The notes under the pieces: model-generated
Databases searched by the model: none
The model's input: only the letters and a program-made list of their open reading frames with translations
What the model was told of the DNA's origin: nothing
Made by a program: the position numbers and the translations under genes
Assembly: GCA_028289405.1 (NCBI GenBank)
Contig: JANQPP010000218.1
Location: 26,600 to 90,599, forward strand
Direction: 5' to 3'
Source of the DNA: Pirellulales bacterium
GTDB taxonomy: Bacteria; Planctomycetota; Planctomycetia; Pirellulales; JANQPP01
DNA: 64,000 nt
Shown here: positions 51,513 to 60,566 of the stretch, one piece after another
Layout: each line of letters opens with the position of its first letter
Numbering within the stretch: the stretch's first letter is position 1

Positions 51513-52151
51513 ATGTTGTTCAAGTACCGCTCCATCAACTGCTATTTCTGGGAGATGCTCAACAAAAGAGAGATCTGGTGCCCGCAGGCCGACTCGCTAA
51601 ACGACCCATTCGAATTTGAATTTCAATTGTCAGAGCAAAATGTTTTGGGGATTCCAATCATAAAAAAAGAGGTCGACGAAGCGAAAGCTCTCACCAAGAG
51701 ACATTTTGGCATCATTTCCTTCGCAGAAATATGCAACAGCATCCAAATGTGGGCGTATTACGCCGATGCACATAAAGGCGTGTGCCTTGGATTTGAACGA
51801 AACGAAGAAAATGATCTCGGTAATTGGGACTACTGCCTACCTGTGATTTATCATCCCGACAATGAGCTTCCAGCTTACATGCCATTAAAGTTAGAGGATC
51901 GCGAGTCGATCGCGAAGATATTTACGACAAAGTCATTTGCGTGGAACCATGAGCATGAATGGCGCGCGGTGACTCGTAAACGTAATACCTCCATCCCATA
52001 CCCTGGTCGACTGGCTCGCGTCGTATTTGGCGTCTGTACTACGCAGGAAAATCGAGAGCGGATCATGGAAACTTTGGGCGCAAAGGTTAAATACTCCGAA
52101 GCTCGAATGAGTGAAACCCATTACAAGCTTGAAATCGTCGAATTGGATTGA
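51513..52151 (+). CDS. DUF2971-family protein
   Basis: A 212-residue protein of the DUF2971 type: LFKYRSINCYFWEMLNKREIWCPQADSLNDPFEF at the start, IISFAEICNSIQMWAYYADAHKGVCLGFE in the middle, and WNHEHEWRAVTRK near 150-160. The family is sporadic, often next to defence or mobile genes, and has no known activity. Base composition is less GC-rich than the neighbours, suggesting acquisition. The same frame continues upstream without a start codon for about 26 codons and reads KCPKCGTPG just before the Met, which may be a decayed zinc ribbon. Confidence 0.7.
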   Translation: MLFKYRSINCYFWEMLNKREIWCPQADSLNDPFEFEFQLSEQNVLGIPIIKKEVDEAKALTKRHFGIISFAEICNSIQMWAYYADAHKGVCLGFERNEENDLGNWDYCLPVIYHPDNELPAYMPLKLEDRESIAKIFTTKSFAWNHEHEWRAVTRKRNTSIPYPGRLARVVFGVCTTQENRERIMETLGAKVKYSEARMSETHYKLEIVELD

Positions 52152-52451
52152 TCGTATCGAGCCTGGCCTTCCGCCGCTGGTGTGTGCCGCGTGCCCCAAA
52201 AACCCTCTCAATCGTCACACGCCGCACCGAAATACGCACTATATTATCGAAGGGCTTGGCATCCCCATCGGCCAGCGTTTCCCCCGGGGAAATGGGGAAA
52301 TGCGACCAATCGCCCGTTCAAGCCGCCAGCCGGGAATAGTATCTTGAGCGGCGCGAGAAAAGACGGCCCCTCCGAGGACACGCCGCCATCCACCAACGCA
52401 CCTCCCCGCCATCAATCGATGCACTTTCTGAAAATCGAGGATAAGAGGAAC
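52152..52451. other. 300-bp region before the S9 peptidase gene
   Basis: No separate gene or strong repeat seen. The frame of the downstream gene extends into it, but without conserved protein features. A promoter for the peptidase gene is expected here. Confidence 0.35.
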
Positions 52452-54542
52452 ATGCAACGGGTCACGGAACACACACGTCATCGTCCGTCGAATCTGGTTC
52501 AACGACATCATCGCCAGGTCACCGGTTTTATCGTTGGCCTGCTGCTTGCCACCGGTGGCGTGGCACTGGCCGAGGAAGTGTTCACTCCCCGGCATCTGAC
52601 GAAGCTGCGTAGCGTGCTTTCGGCGGAAATCTCGCCCGACGGGCAGCACGTGGCCTACACCCTGAGCGTGCCCCGCGATCCGCAGGTCGAAGACGGTCCG
52701 GCCCATGTGGAATTGCACGTGGTGGACCGCGAAGCCAATTCGCGTTCCTTCCTTTCGGGCGACGTTTCCGTGAGCCAAGTCGCCTGGTCCAGCGATAGCC
52801 GCACGATCTACTTCGTGAGCAAGCTCAACGATGACAAGCACAGCAGCCTGTATGCCGTGCCTGCCGATGGTGGAGAACCGCAGCGTGTGCTCACGCATGG
52901 CAGCAATCTCTCCGGTCCCGCCTTGAGCCCCGATGGCGCGCAGGTCGCGTTCCTGGCGACCGAGCCGGTGCCTCAAGCAGAGCAAGATTTGAAAGATAAA
53001 GGTTTCAACCAGGAAATCTACGAGGAAGATTGGCGGCCCACGAAGGTCTGGATCGCGCCGCTGGACGGTTCGCAAGCCGCTCGCCCGTTGGACCTGCCCG
53101 GCTCCGCCTCTGATGTTCAGTGGAACCCGCAAACGCGGGAACTGGCCGTCGTGCTGGCTCCCACGCCGCTCGTGGATGACAGCTATATGTTCCGCCGCGT
53201 GCATGTCGTGGACGCGGACACGGGACGTGTCGTGGAAAACATCGCCAATCCCGGCAAGCTGGGCGTGGTCCATTGGAGCCCGGACGGCAACCGTTTGGCC
53301 ATGATTTCCGGCGAGGATATCCAAGATCCCGCCGAAGGCCGGCTGATGGTGGCCGACGTGCCCGGCGATGGCCAATTGCGAGACCTGATGCCGGACTACG
53401 AAGCGCATGTCAGCGCGTTTACCTGGCTGGACGCCGACAAAATCCTGTGGCTCGCCGACGAGGGCACCGGCACCGTGCTGGGCACCATGCAAGTGGATGG
53501 CGGCGGCAAGGAAATCTGGCTGGAAGGCAAAGATCCCGTTTTGGCGGGGCTCTCCTGGTCGGACGACGCGGAAGCCGCCGTCATGTTGGGGCATACGGCT
53601 CAACATCCTCCGGAGGTCTTCTTCCACACGCCATCCCAAGAAGCACCCCAGCGTCTCACCGACAGCAACCCGTGGCTCTCGGGTTTGAAATTTGCTAGGC
53701 AGGAAACCATCACCTGGAATGCCCGGGATGGTTTGGAACTGCAAGGCGTGCTGGTCTATCCGCTCAATTACCGGGAAGGCCGGACCTACCCGTTGATCAT
53801 GGCCGTGCATGGCGGCCCCGAGGCCCACATCAGTGACGGCTGGGTCACCAGCTATGGCCGCCCGGGACAGGTCGGCGCCGCGCGGGGCTTCGCCGTGTTC
53901 TACCCGAACTATCGCGGCAGCACGGGCCGGGGCGTGGAGTTTTCCAAGATGGGCCAGGCCGACGCCGCCGGTAAGGAGTTCGACGACATCGTCGACGGTA
54001 TCGACGCCCTGGTGGAGATGGGCATCGCCGATCCGGACAAAGTCGGTATCACCGGCGGTTCCTATGGTGGGTACGCCTCCGCCTGGGGATCGACCTATTA
54101 CTCCGACCGCTACGCGGCCAGTGTGATGTTCGTGGGCATCAGCGACAATGTTTCCAAGGTGGGCACCACCGATATACCGGAGGAGATGTTCCTCGTGCAT
54201 CATCTCAAGCGGCTCTGGGACGATTGGGATTACTTCCTGGAGCGGAGCCCCATTTACCATATCAAGAAGAACCAAACTCCCACGTTGATCCTGCATGGCA
54301 AGGCGGATCCCCGCGTGCATCCCTCGCAGTCGCTGGAGTTCCATCGCCACTTGAAAACGCTGGGGCAGGCGCCCGTGCGGCTGGTGCTCTATCCGGGCGA
54401 GGGGCACGGCAACCGCCGCGCGGCCTCGCGGCTGGACTACAACCTGCGGATGCTCCGCTGGTTCGAGCACTACCTGCAAGGTCCCGGCGGCGAAGCGCCC
54501 GACTTCCGCATTGATTACGCTCCGCACTTGGGAGATGATTGA
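52452..54542 (+). CDS. S9 prolyl-oligopeptidase-family serine peptidase, exported
   Basis: A 696-residue S9 peptidase (dipeptidyl-/acylaminoacyl-peptidase type). A signal peptide (core about 28-40, ending GVALAEEV) precedes a beta-propeller of TolB/PD40-like blades (LRSVLSAEISPDGQHVAYTL; WSSDSRTIYFVSKLNDD; HWSPDGNRLAMISGED). The C-terminal hydrolase domain carries Ser537 (GGSYGGY), Asp619 (GKADPRVHPSQS) and His652 (GEGHGNR). The propeller admits only short peptides. It is probably periplasmic and degrades oligopeptides. The ATG has AGGA close upstream; a Met 11 codons earlier is possible. Confidence 0.9.
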   Translation: MQRVTEHTRHRPSNLVQRHHRQVTGFIVGLLLATGGVALAEEVFTPRHLTKLRSVLSAEISPDGQHVAYTLSVPRDPQVEDGPAHVELHVVDREANSRSFLSGDVSVSQVAWSSDSRTIYFVSKLNDDKHSSLYAVPADGGEPQRVLTHGSNLSGPALSPDGAQVAFLATEPVPQAEQDLKDKGFNQEIYEEDWRPTKVWIAPLDGSQAARPLDLPGSASDVQWNPQTRELAVVLAPTPLVDDSYMFRRVHVVDADTGRVVENIANPGKLGVVHWSPDGNRLAMISGEDIQDPAEGRLMVADVPGDGQLRDLMPDYEAHVSAFTWLDADKILWLADEGTGTVLGTMQVDGGGKEIWLEGKDPVLAGLSWSDDAEAAVMLGHTAQHPPEVFFHTPSQEAPQRLTDSNPWLSGLKFARQETITWNARDGLELQGVLVYPLNYREGRTYPLIMAVHGGPEAHISDGWVTSYGRPGQVGAARGFAVFYPNYRGSTGRGVEFSKMGQADAAGKEFDDIVDGIDALVEMGIADPDKVGITGGSYGGYASAWGSTYYSDRYAASVMFVGISDNVSKVGTTDIPEEMFLVHHLKRLWDDWDYFLERSPIYHIKKNQTPTLILHGKADPRVHPSQSLEFHRHLKTLGQAPVRLVLYPGEGHGNRRAASRLDYNLRMLRWFEHYLQGPGGEAPDFRIDYAPHLGDD

Positions 54543-54641
54543 TGCGGAATCCTGATTGATACAGGTGTTCCGGCTGGCGCGATCGCTGATGTGCGTGCTG
54601 GGACCGCGATATCTATCAATCACTCATGAAAGGATGAAGGC

Positions 54642-55013
54642 ATGGAGCTTGGCGCGTTTTCCGTCAGCCTGGCGGTCAAGGATATCCAGGCTTCAAAAGC
54701 GTTCTACGAGAAGCTGGGCTTCGAAGCTTTCGCCGGCGATATCTCGCAGAATTGGCTGATCATGAAGAACGCGGACCATGCTATCGGCCTGTTTCAGGGC
54801 ATGTTCGAAAAGAACATCCTGACTTTCAATCCCGGTTGGGACAGTGACGCGCAAAAGCTGGAGGCGTTCACGGACGTGCGCGAACTGCAACGCATACTGA
54901 GGGAACGGGGCATAAAGCTGGAGACCGCGGCGGACGAATCGGGGAGCGGGCCGGCAAGTTTCGTGGTCGTGGACCCGGACGGCAATCCAATCCTCTTCGA
55001 CCAACACGTTTAA
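54642..55013 (+). CDS. VOC (glyoxalase/bleomycin-resistance) family protein
   Basis: A 123-residue single-chain VOC fold: FSVSLAVKDIQASKAFYEKLGFEAF (first beta-alpha-beta unit), WLIMKNADHAIGLFQGMF, DVRELQRILRERGI and FVVVDPDGNPILFDQHV (last strand with the metal-side pattern). Members bind a divalent metal and act as lyases, dioxygenases or resistance proteins; the substrate is unknown. A GAAAGGATG site precedes the ATG. The stop is followed at once by a decayed copy of the dispersed repeat (55017-55065). Confidence 0.8.
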   Translation: MELGAFSVSLAVKDIQASKAFYEKLGFEAFAGDISQNWLIMKNADHAIGLFQGMFEKNILTFNPGWDSDAQKLEAFTDVRELQRILRERGIKLETAADESGSGPASFVVVDPDGNPILFDQHV

Positions 55014-55016
55014 AGC

Positions 55017-55065
55017 CAACGGACAAAACCTTCGCTGAATTTCGTCCATCGGCGTGCCCCTGGCG
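55017..55065 (-). repeat. Dispersed intergenic repeat, copy 2 (inverted, decayed)
   Basis: CAACGGACAA (55017-55026), an 18-nt spacer, and TCCATCGGCG (55045-55054) are the reverse complement of the 3' part of the copy at 58688-58741, with the same 18-nt spacing. The outer hairpin arm is degenerate. The rest of the 300-bp gap to 55313 holds nothing recognisable. Confidence 0.6.
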
Positions 55066-55313
55066 GACACGTGTCTGGTCCTCGCCGAACGTGACGTTAA
55101 GCTGTCAATGCGTGGTAATCTCGATCGATTTCGCGTCGGTCGTTAGTTGGCAGAGCGCGATGTGATTGGCGGTCGGACCAGGCACCCCATGTAAGGCCCT
55201 GACGGATGCCGGACGTTACGGGCGGATGTGTAGCTCATGCCAAGATTGAGCCACATGCGGCGAATCTACCGGTGGATGGGAATCGAACCGAGTATCCGTC
55301 GAGAGCCGTCACC

Positions 55314-55793
55314 ATGTCCACGGCAGTCAGCCCGATCACCTATCGCCACGAGCAGCGAGGATTCATCCACTGGATCTTGGCCCCCATCCTGCTTCTCTTT
55401 TTGGTGCAAGCCTGGATCACCTGGGGGGATCCACTCGCCGCGATACTGGCGCTGGCCTTGGCGGCGGTGTTCACCGTGCTGATGCTCTCCTTCGCCACGC
55501 TCACCGTGGAGGATGAGCAGGACGCGTTGGCCGTCCGCTTTGGCCCGCTTCCCCTGTTTCAAAAACGGATTCCTTATTCCGACATCCACTCCGCCCGGCC
55601 CGGCAAAACCGCTTGGATCGACGGTTGGGGCATCCACTACATCCCCTTTCGCGGCTGGACCTACAACGTCTCCGGCATGCGCTGCGTGGTGCTCGAGACC
55701 CGCAAGGGCACGTTCCGCGTGGGGAGCGACGATGCCGAGGCCCTGGCCGAATTCGTGCAACAGAAAATCAGCCCGCAGACGGAGAACGGTTAA
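55314..55793 (+). CDS. Hypothetical membrane protein with small PH-like domain
   Basis: 159 residues. Two membrane spans (about 20-33 and 38-58, ILAPILLLFLVQAWI; AAILALALAAVFTVLML) are followed by a beta-rich segment: FATLTVEDEQDALAVRFGPL, RIPYSDIHSARPGK, GMRCVVLETRKGTFRVGS and DDAEALAEFVQQK. This resembles the bacterial PH/YdbT-like layout of a short membrane hairpin plus a PH-type sheet. Function unknown. The start at MSTAVSP is chosen because upstream codons are not conserved in style; the ribosome site is weak. Confidence 0.55.
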   Translation: MSTAVSPITYRHEQRGFIHWILAPILLLFLVQAWITWGDPLAAILALALAAVFTVLMLSFATLTVEDEQDALAVRFGPLPLFQKRIPYSDIHSARPGKTAWIDGWGIHYIPFRGWTYNVSGMRCVVLETRKGTFRVGSDDAEALAEFVQQKISPQTENG

Positions 55794-55803
55794 GCCAGAA
55801 GGA

Positions 55804-56166
55804 TCAGGGAGGCAATCGGGCACGTGGCGCCAGGCCCATGCGTTGCGGAAACATGAAAGCATTGATCCAAGCGAGATAAAAGAACATGCAAATAGTCTGG
55901 AACAGGATGACTGGCAAGTTGTCCTGTACCAAAGGTTCAACGGCCGCTCTCCCCCAAAAAACGCAAAACACCACATAAATGACCGGGCAAGGTCCGATCA
56001 CGAATATCCCGGCCCAATGGTGAGACCGCCAGAATAATTTTCCGAATTGGGCACCTCCCCTTCGGGTGTAGTCTCGCCCAGTTGCCCACCACACGGCACT
56101 CATGTAGGTCAGCAAAAACGTAGCCACCGCAATGACTTCGCCGGGTCTTGACCATAAGGACTTCAT
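55804..56166 (-). CDS. Hypothetical small membrane protein
   Basis: A 120-residue protein with three likely membrane spans: VIAVATFLLTYMSAVWW, IFVIGPCPVIYVVFCVFWG and LPVILFQTICMFFYLAWINAF. The loop GRDYTRRGGAQFGKLFWRSHHW is basic. No family recognised. The 3' end is convergent with the PH-like gene, 10 bp away. Confidence 0.5.
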   Translation of the reverse strand: MKSLWSRPGEVIAVATFLLTYMSAVWWATGRDYTRRGGAQFGKLFWRSHHWAGIFVIGPCPVIYVVFCVFWGRAAVEPLVQDNLPVILFQTICMFFYLAWINAFMFPQRMGLAPRARLPP

Positions 56167-56194
56167 GGCGCGGTTCCGTGTCTAAACGCTATTC

Positions 56195-56455
56195 TTAGGT
56201 TAGCGCGGCGCAATCAGGGCAGATCACGCGTTCCCGCGAGATCTCTTTTCCTTTGCCGCCCGGATCATCGATGAATTTCTTTTTCCTCGTCCTTCGTCCG
56301 TTTTCATTGATGGTTGTCCACCGAAACACATGCGCGTCGCGGCGGTGGGGATAGGTCTTCGGTCTGGTCAAAGTCACTTCTCGCGTGGCTGGCGTACGTG
56401 GCGGGACGAGTTGCCCACAGGTTTCGCAGCGGTACACAGGCAAGGCCATTGGCAT
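56195..56455 (-). CDS. Small zinc-ribbon protein
   Basis: An 86-residue protein with CETCG at the N-terminus and CPDCAAL at the C-terminus, a likely four-Cys zinc site, separated by a basic, Arg/Lys-rich segment (RPKTYPHRRDAHVFRW, GRRTRKKKFIDDPGGKGKEI). Similar small proteins with RPKTYPHR-type motifs appear in planctomycetes; the role is unknown, possibly nucleic-acid binding. It is 28 bp downstream of the membrane protein gene on the same strand. Confidence 0.55.
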   Translation of the reverse strand: MPMALPVYRCETCGQLVPPRTPATREVTLTRPKTYPHRRDAHVFRWTTINENGRRTRKKKFIDDPGGKGKEISRERVICPDCAALT

Positions 56456-56751
56456 ACCAACCGGGCGGCCAGCTCCGGCTGGAGTGAAAGGAAACCATCA
56501 TGTTCGGCGTCAGGACATCAAAAACAGGGCGCGCGAATCGGTCAGAGCCGACTCACACGAGATAGTCTTGGCGAGACCGGGCAGACATACCCTGACGCCG
56601 GAGGAGCCCGCGCTGGCGGGCGGCGAAAAAGAGATGCGGGCATGTGGTAGAGCGCTGATAGGTGGCCGGTTGCTCAATTCCGGCTCACATCAAGTTCTTT
56701 ACAACGGGCTCTAGCCTAAACGATCGCCGAAATGCGTCAAGCGAGATTTTC
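56456..56751. other. Gene-poor interval of about 300 bp
   Basis: Several short open frames exist but none has a credible start, domain or ribosome site. No hairpin or repeat was seen. Confidence 0.3.
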
Positions 56752-57315
56752 TTACGCCGGCAAGTCCGCATGCTCTCGCGTTTCTTGACATCGGCGGTAA
56801 TAGACCAACACGGCCGCCTTACCGCCGAGGTAACCAAAGAATAGCGTCCACAGCGTGTGCCCCGCGCGGAGCAGATTGCCCGCGCCAGGGGCGGATCGGA
56901 TCACCGCCATGCCTTGCCGTGGAGCGGCACTCACGCCTGGGTTTTGCGATTGAGCCGTGCCACCAACCCATCTTTCAGTAACCATGGATTCCCGTATGGG
57001 TCGCAACATCTTCGAGGTGGCGAAACGGGCGGTCAGGAAATTGAACTCTCTTCCATCCTGCAGGAACAGCAGCCCGCTATACGCCAACGCGGCGATCACG
57101 AAGCCGATGGCAAAGGCCCGCCGCCGCCCGTGATCGACCAGCGCGGAGATCATGGCGAAAATCACCAGCACCGCGCAGCCCGTTTGCAGCAGGTCGCGGA
57201 GGACACCACCATACCGCATCGCCGCCAGACCTAGCGCGGCAACGCCCAACCCTACCAGCAACTCGCGGAGCGAGAACTGAACCAGCTTGTCAGAATGCTT
57301 CGACTCCATGGGCAA
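56752..57315 (-). CDS. Hypothetical membrane protein
   Basis: A 187-residue protein with about three hydrophobic segments: LLVGLGVAALGLAAMRYGG, TGCAVLVIFAMISALV and AFAIGFVIAALAYSGLLFL, then a polar region and TLWTLFFGYLGGKAAVLVYY near the end. No known domain. It starts just 6 bp after the stop of the DUF1559 gene on the same strand, so the two probably share a transcript. Confidence 0.55.
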   Translation of the reverse strand: MPMESKHSDKLVQFSLRELLVGLGVAALGLAAMRYGGVLRDLLQTGCAVLVIFAMISALVDHGRRRAFAIGFVIAALAYSGLLFLQDGREFNFLTARFATSKMLRPIRESMVTERWVGGTAQSQNPGVSAAPRQGMAVIRSAPGAGNLLRAGHTLWTLFFGYLGGKAAVLVYYRRCQETREHADLPA

Positions 57316-57321
57316 GACCGC

Positions 57322-58338
57322 TCACTTCCAGTCCCGGTCCTCGATCCGCTCGCCACTCGCCCGGCTCAGCAGGGCTTCCACAATGTGCTCGGAAGTCTCT
57401 TCCCGCAAAAAGCGGACGGAACCATCGCACATGACCACATAAGCGCCGTCCGCATGAAAGCTGTAGATGCCTGCCCAGTTCCTGACGTTAATCCAGGGCC
57501 AAAAATGGTAACCGTCGCTGGACGCCCAAACCCCGGCATCTGTCCAGTTCGAAGTTTGATCGAATGCCACCTCCCAAGGATCGCCGTACCACATGTTGAT
57601 CGGCTCTCCGGCCTGTTCAAATGCTAGGATGGTGTTGGACAAACCATCCTCAATGACTTTCAAAGGTATGCGTTGATCTAGAACATTTTGGTGACGTGGT
57701 TTTGTAAACACTTCATGGGGAACCGATGTACCGCCCGCTGAATACCAGGCACATGCCACACCTGGTGGGAATAGGACGCTAGCCGGCCCTCCGATGCGAA
57801 ACACGGCGGCATAATCTCGCCCATCCATCTGAATATCGGTCTGCAACTCCTCGGGAACGTATTCCGAAAAATCGACTAATCGCGGGCTCCCGGGCGTGGC
57901 CGGGCATTGGAAGGTGGGAATCACCGTTCGCGTACCGGGCTGATTTTCGGCAGAGATTGGGTCGCCGGAATAAAGTGCATCGAACACGTTCTGCCGCTCT
58001 AAAAAGGGGAGCAGCGGCACTCTCCAGGACCAACGGTCCAGCCAGCCGATGCGGACAGAGGAATCGTCGAGGTCCATTTGCAATTTGTTACGCGGCTGCG
58101 GATTGGGATGGACCGGCAGATGTTCCAGTCGCGGCTGAAAGGCGGGCAGATGATCTTGATTTACCGACGCGAAGGAATGTACCGCGACGCCGATCTGGCG
58201 GAGATTATTCTGGCATGACATCCGCCGGGCCGATTCCCGCGCCGATTGCACTGCCGGCAACAGCAGCGCGACCAACACGCCGATGATGAAGATCACGACG
58301 AGCAGTTCGACAAGTGTGAAACCCGTTCGCCGTCGCAT
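57322..58338 (-). CDS. DUF1559 pseudopilin-like protein
   Basis: 338 residues with the prepilin start GFTLVELLVVIFIIGVLVALLLPAVQSARESARRMSCQNNLRQIGVAVHSF pattern (Glu at +5), and the end block SFHADGAYVVMCDGSVRFLREE, both typical of DUF1559. The middle holds family-specific strands (NTILAFEQAGEPINMWYGDPWE). TAGGAGGG lies about 8 nt before the ATG. Together with the gene at 26951 it shows the usual planctomycete expansion. The hypothetical membrane protein gene follows. Confidence 0.9.
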   Translation of the reverse strand: MRRRTGFTLVELLVVIFIIGVLVALLLPAVQSARESARRMSCQNNLRQIGVAVHSFASVNQDHLPAFQPRLEHLPVHPNPQPRNKLQMDLDDSSVRIGWLDRWSWRVPLLPFLERQNVFDALYSGDPISAENQPGTRTVIPTFQCPATPGSPRLVDFSEYVPEELQTDIQMDGRDYAAVFRIGGPASVLFPPGVACAWYSAGGTSVPHEVFTKPRHQNVLDQRIPLKVIEDGLSNTILAFEQAGEPINMWYGDPWEVAFDQTSNWTDAGVWASSDGYHFWPWINVRNWAGIYSFHADGAYVVMCDGSVRFLREETSEHIVEALLSRASGERIEDRDWK

Positions 58339-58435
58339 GATCGATCCCTCCTAACATATCTGCCCCGGCGGTCATTGTACCACCTCCAAGACGGACTGCC
58401 AGATATTCGCTATTAAAACTCCGGCAAATCGCAAC

Positions 58436-58503
58436 CCGATGCGTCAGCGAGGCCATTCATCTTGAGGCGAAGCGGGGCCGTCCCTCACTAATGTTTCGGG
58501 CTG
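58436..58503. repeat. Dispersed inverted repeat, second copy of the 920-995 family
   Basis: CCCGATGCGTCAGCGAGG (58436-58453) and CCTCACTAATGTTTCGGG (near 58482-58500) are imperfect complements. The left part with its flank (AATCGCAAC, C/T, CGAT, A/G, CGTCAG) matches the right arm region at 969-995, showing a shared ancestor. It lies in the 530-bp gap between a DUF1559 gene and the DUF1501 gene, which otherwise contains only the repeat at 58688. Confidence 0.6.
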
Positions 58504-58687
58504 GGATGGATCGAAACCCGCAGCGTGAGCAAGGGCCGACACGGTGTCCGTATGCGTGACGACCCTGAAGAAGACGTGCCCCCCGGGATGGTGGCTCGAC
58601 GATTGTTGGCCATCTTTGGAGTTTGGCAAATGGTAGGCGGCCAGCCGCCGTACCCTACGAATGCTCGAACCTCCGCGACATTCGGCT

Positions 58688-58741
58688 TCCATCGGCGGTG
58701 AAACGCCGATGGAGGATTCGCGAAGTCGGATTTGTCCGTTG
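58688..58741 (+). repeat. Dispersed intergenic repeat, copy 3 (best preserved)
   Basis: Perfect 10-bp hairpin TCCATCGGCG-GTGAAA-CGCCGATGGA, an 18-nt spacer, then TTGTCCGTTG (58732-58741). Copies at 12849-12905 and 55017-55065 share both boxes and the spacing. Confidence 0.7.
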
Positions 58742-58869
58742 ACTATCAAGAATTTGACGTGGGATTCCCGAAGTCGTTATACTGCCGGGGTTAACTCACG
58801 GTCTGACGACTCCCGCCCCGTGTGCCCGCGCGGCAGTTTCCCGCCCATTCGCCAAACGAGGGACGAACC

Positions 58870-60354
58870 ATGTTGATCATTCCCGGACAACAAGCAAGCA
58901 AGGACCTTTGCGATTCCGGTCTGGCCCCCACTCGGCGGGACATCTTGCGCGTCGGCGGCTCCGCCATGCTCGGCCTGTCGCTAGGGAGCATGTTGAATCT
59001 GCAACAGGCCAGGGCCAAAACCAGCGAGACGCATTCCACCGCCGGAGGGCCTGGGTGGGGCAAAGCCAAAAGCGTGATCATGATCTTCCTGCAGGGGGGG
59101 CCGAGCCATCTTGACCTGTGGGACCCGAAGACCGATGTGCCCGCCAACGTGAAAAGCGTTTTTCAGCCGATCAGCACCAAGACGCCGGGCGTGCAGGTCA
59201 CGGAATTGATGCCCAACTTCGCCCAGGTGATCGACAAAGTCACCCTGATCCGCTCCATGTCCTACACGCCGGTGGGCTTGTTCAACCACACGGCGGCCAT
59301 TTATCAGATCCACACTGGTTACACGGCGGACAAGGTCAGCCCCTCGGGCCAATTGGAGCCTCCCACGCCGAAGGATTTTCCCAACTACGGCTGCCACATC
59401 GCGCGGATGCGTCCGCCGGAAGGGGCCATGCTGCCCTTCGTGATGATGCCCCGCCCGTTGCAGGAGAGTAACGTGGTCGGCAAAGGCGGGACCGCCGGCT
59501 TCTTGGGCCGAGCCTACGATCCGTATTATCTGTTCCCGCCCGGCGGCGACATGGACATGGACAAAATGGACCGCATCCGGGTCGATGACCTCACGCTGCG
59601 GCCCGAGGTCACCTCGTCCCGGCTGCAGCGGCGTGCCCGGCTGCGTGAACTGGTCAACGCCGGCATGCCCCGCATCGACCGTGCCGTCGCTTCCTACGAC
59701 TTGGACGAATATTACCAGCAAGCACTGAACCTCGTCGTCTCCGGCAAGGCCCGAGAAGCGTTTGATTTGACCGCTGAAACCGATGCCACTCGGGAACGTT
59801 ACGGGCGAAACACGTTTGGTCAAAGCTGCCTCTTGGCGCGGCGGCTCGTGGAGGCGGGGACCCGCGTGGTGGAAGTGATTTGGCCTAAGGTAGCCAATTC
59901 GGACAACCATTCCTGGGACGTGCATTCGGGCCTCAGCAAGCGGATGAAAAACCAGTCCGCGCCCATGCTGGACGGCGGGCTCTCCGCCCTGATTGCCGAC
60001 TTGGACGAGCGGGGCATGCTCGAAGACACGCTCGTGGTGGCGATTGGCGAGTTCGGTCGGGCACCGCAGCGGGGCGTGAGCACTTCTGGCAACGGCAACA
60101 GCGACGATGGCCGCGACCACTGGCCTTACTGCTACACCGCCTGTGTGGCGGGAGCGGGCATCAAACGCGGGCACGTGCATGGCGAATCGGACGCCACCGG
60201 CTCCGCCCCGACCCGCGATCCAGTGCATCCCATCGAACTCTTGGCCACGGTGTACCACGCCTTCGGCATCGAGCCCCGCTCGATCGTCTACAACCACCTC
60301 AACCAGCCCCGTGAACTGGTCAAGGCCGACGCCGTCACGGCGCTGTACGCGTAG
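58870..60354 (+). CDS. DUF1501 TAT-exported protein (sulfatase/phosphatase-fold)
   Basis: 494 residues. A twin-arginine leader, TRRDILRVGGSAMLGLSLGS, is followed by the DUF1501 domain: AKSVIMIFLQGGPSHLDLWDPK, NFAQVIDKVTLIRSMSY, FNHTAAIYQIHTGY and GQSCLLARRLVEAGTRVVEV. The block NHSWDVHSG and the GEFGRAP block follow the alkaline-phosphatase/sulfatase-like fold. In planctomycetes these genes usually pair with DUF1553/DUF1549 (PSD1 cytochrome) genes; no partner is present here. The role is unproven. GAGGGACG lies just before the ATG. Confidence 0.9.
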   Translation: MLIIPGQQASKDLCDSGLAPTRRDILRVGGSAMLGLSLGSMLNLQQARAKTSETHSTAGGPGWGKAKSVIMIFLQGGPSHLDLWDPKTDVPANVKSVFQPISTKTPGVQVTELMPNFAQVIDKVTLIRSMSYTPVGLFNHTAAIYQIHTGYTADKVSPSGQLEPPTPKDFPNYGCHIARMRPPEGAMLPFVMMPRPLQESNVVGKGGTAGFLGRAYDPYYLFPPGGDMDMDKMDRIRVDDLTLRPEVTSSRLQRRARLRELVNAGMPRIDRAVASYDLDEYYQQALNLVVSGKAREAFDLTAETDATRERYGRNTFGQSCLLARRLVEAGTRVVEVIWPKVANSDNHSWDVHSGLSKRMKNQSAPMLDGGLSALIADLDERGMLEDTLVVAIGEFGRAPQRGVSTSGNGNSDDGRDHWPYCYTACVAGAGIKRGHVHGESDATGSAPTRDPVHPIELLATVYHAFGIEPRSIVYNHLNQPRELVKADAVTALYA

Positions 60355-60566
60355 GGCGGGTTCGCTGCACTCTTGCTCTGTTCAAACGCCGGTTCTCGCA
60401 TGGGGCCGGTGTTTGATTTGGCACGGCGTGAGCGTTTCAACGCTCCTTTCGCCCCAGGGCGTAACCATTTGCCGCCGTGGTGGGTTTGGAGTGATCTTCT
60501 TACATTATGTTCGGGGCATTGTAGGCTTTTCGTCAACGCGACTTTCTGTCGGCACGGGGGCTTAGC

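Noticed and set aside
52239..54623. 794-codon open frame antisense to the S9 peptidase gene
   Set aside because: It is the shadow of a GC-rich gene. The plus strand has a signal peptide, propeller blades and an intact catalytic triad.
58981..60297. 438-codon open frame antisense to the DUF1501 gene
   Set aside because: His/Arg/Gly-rich composition without domain motifs; the plus-strand DUF1501 protein explains the region.
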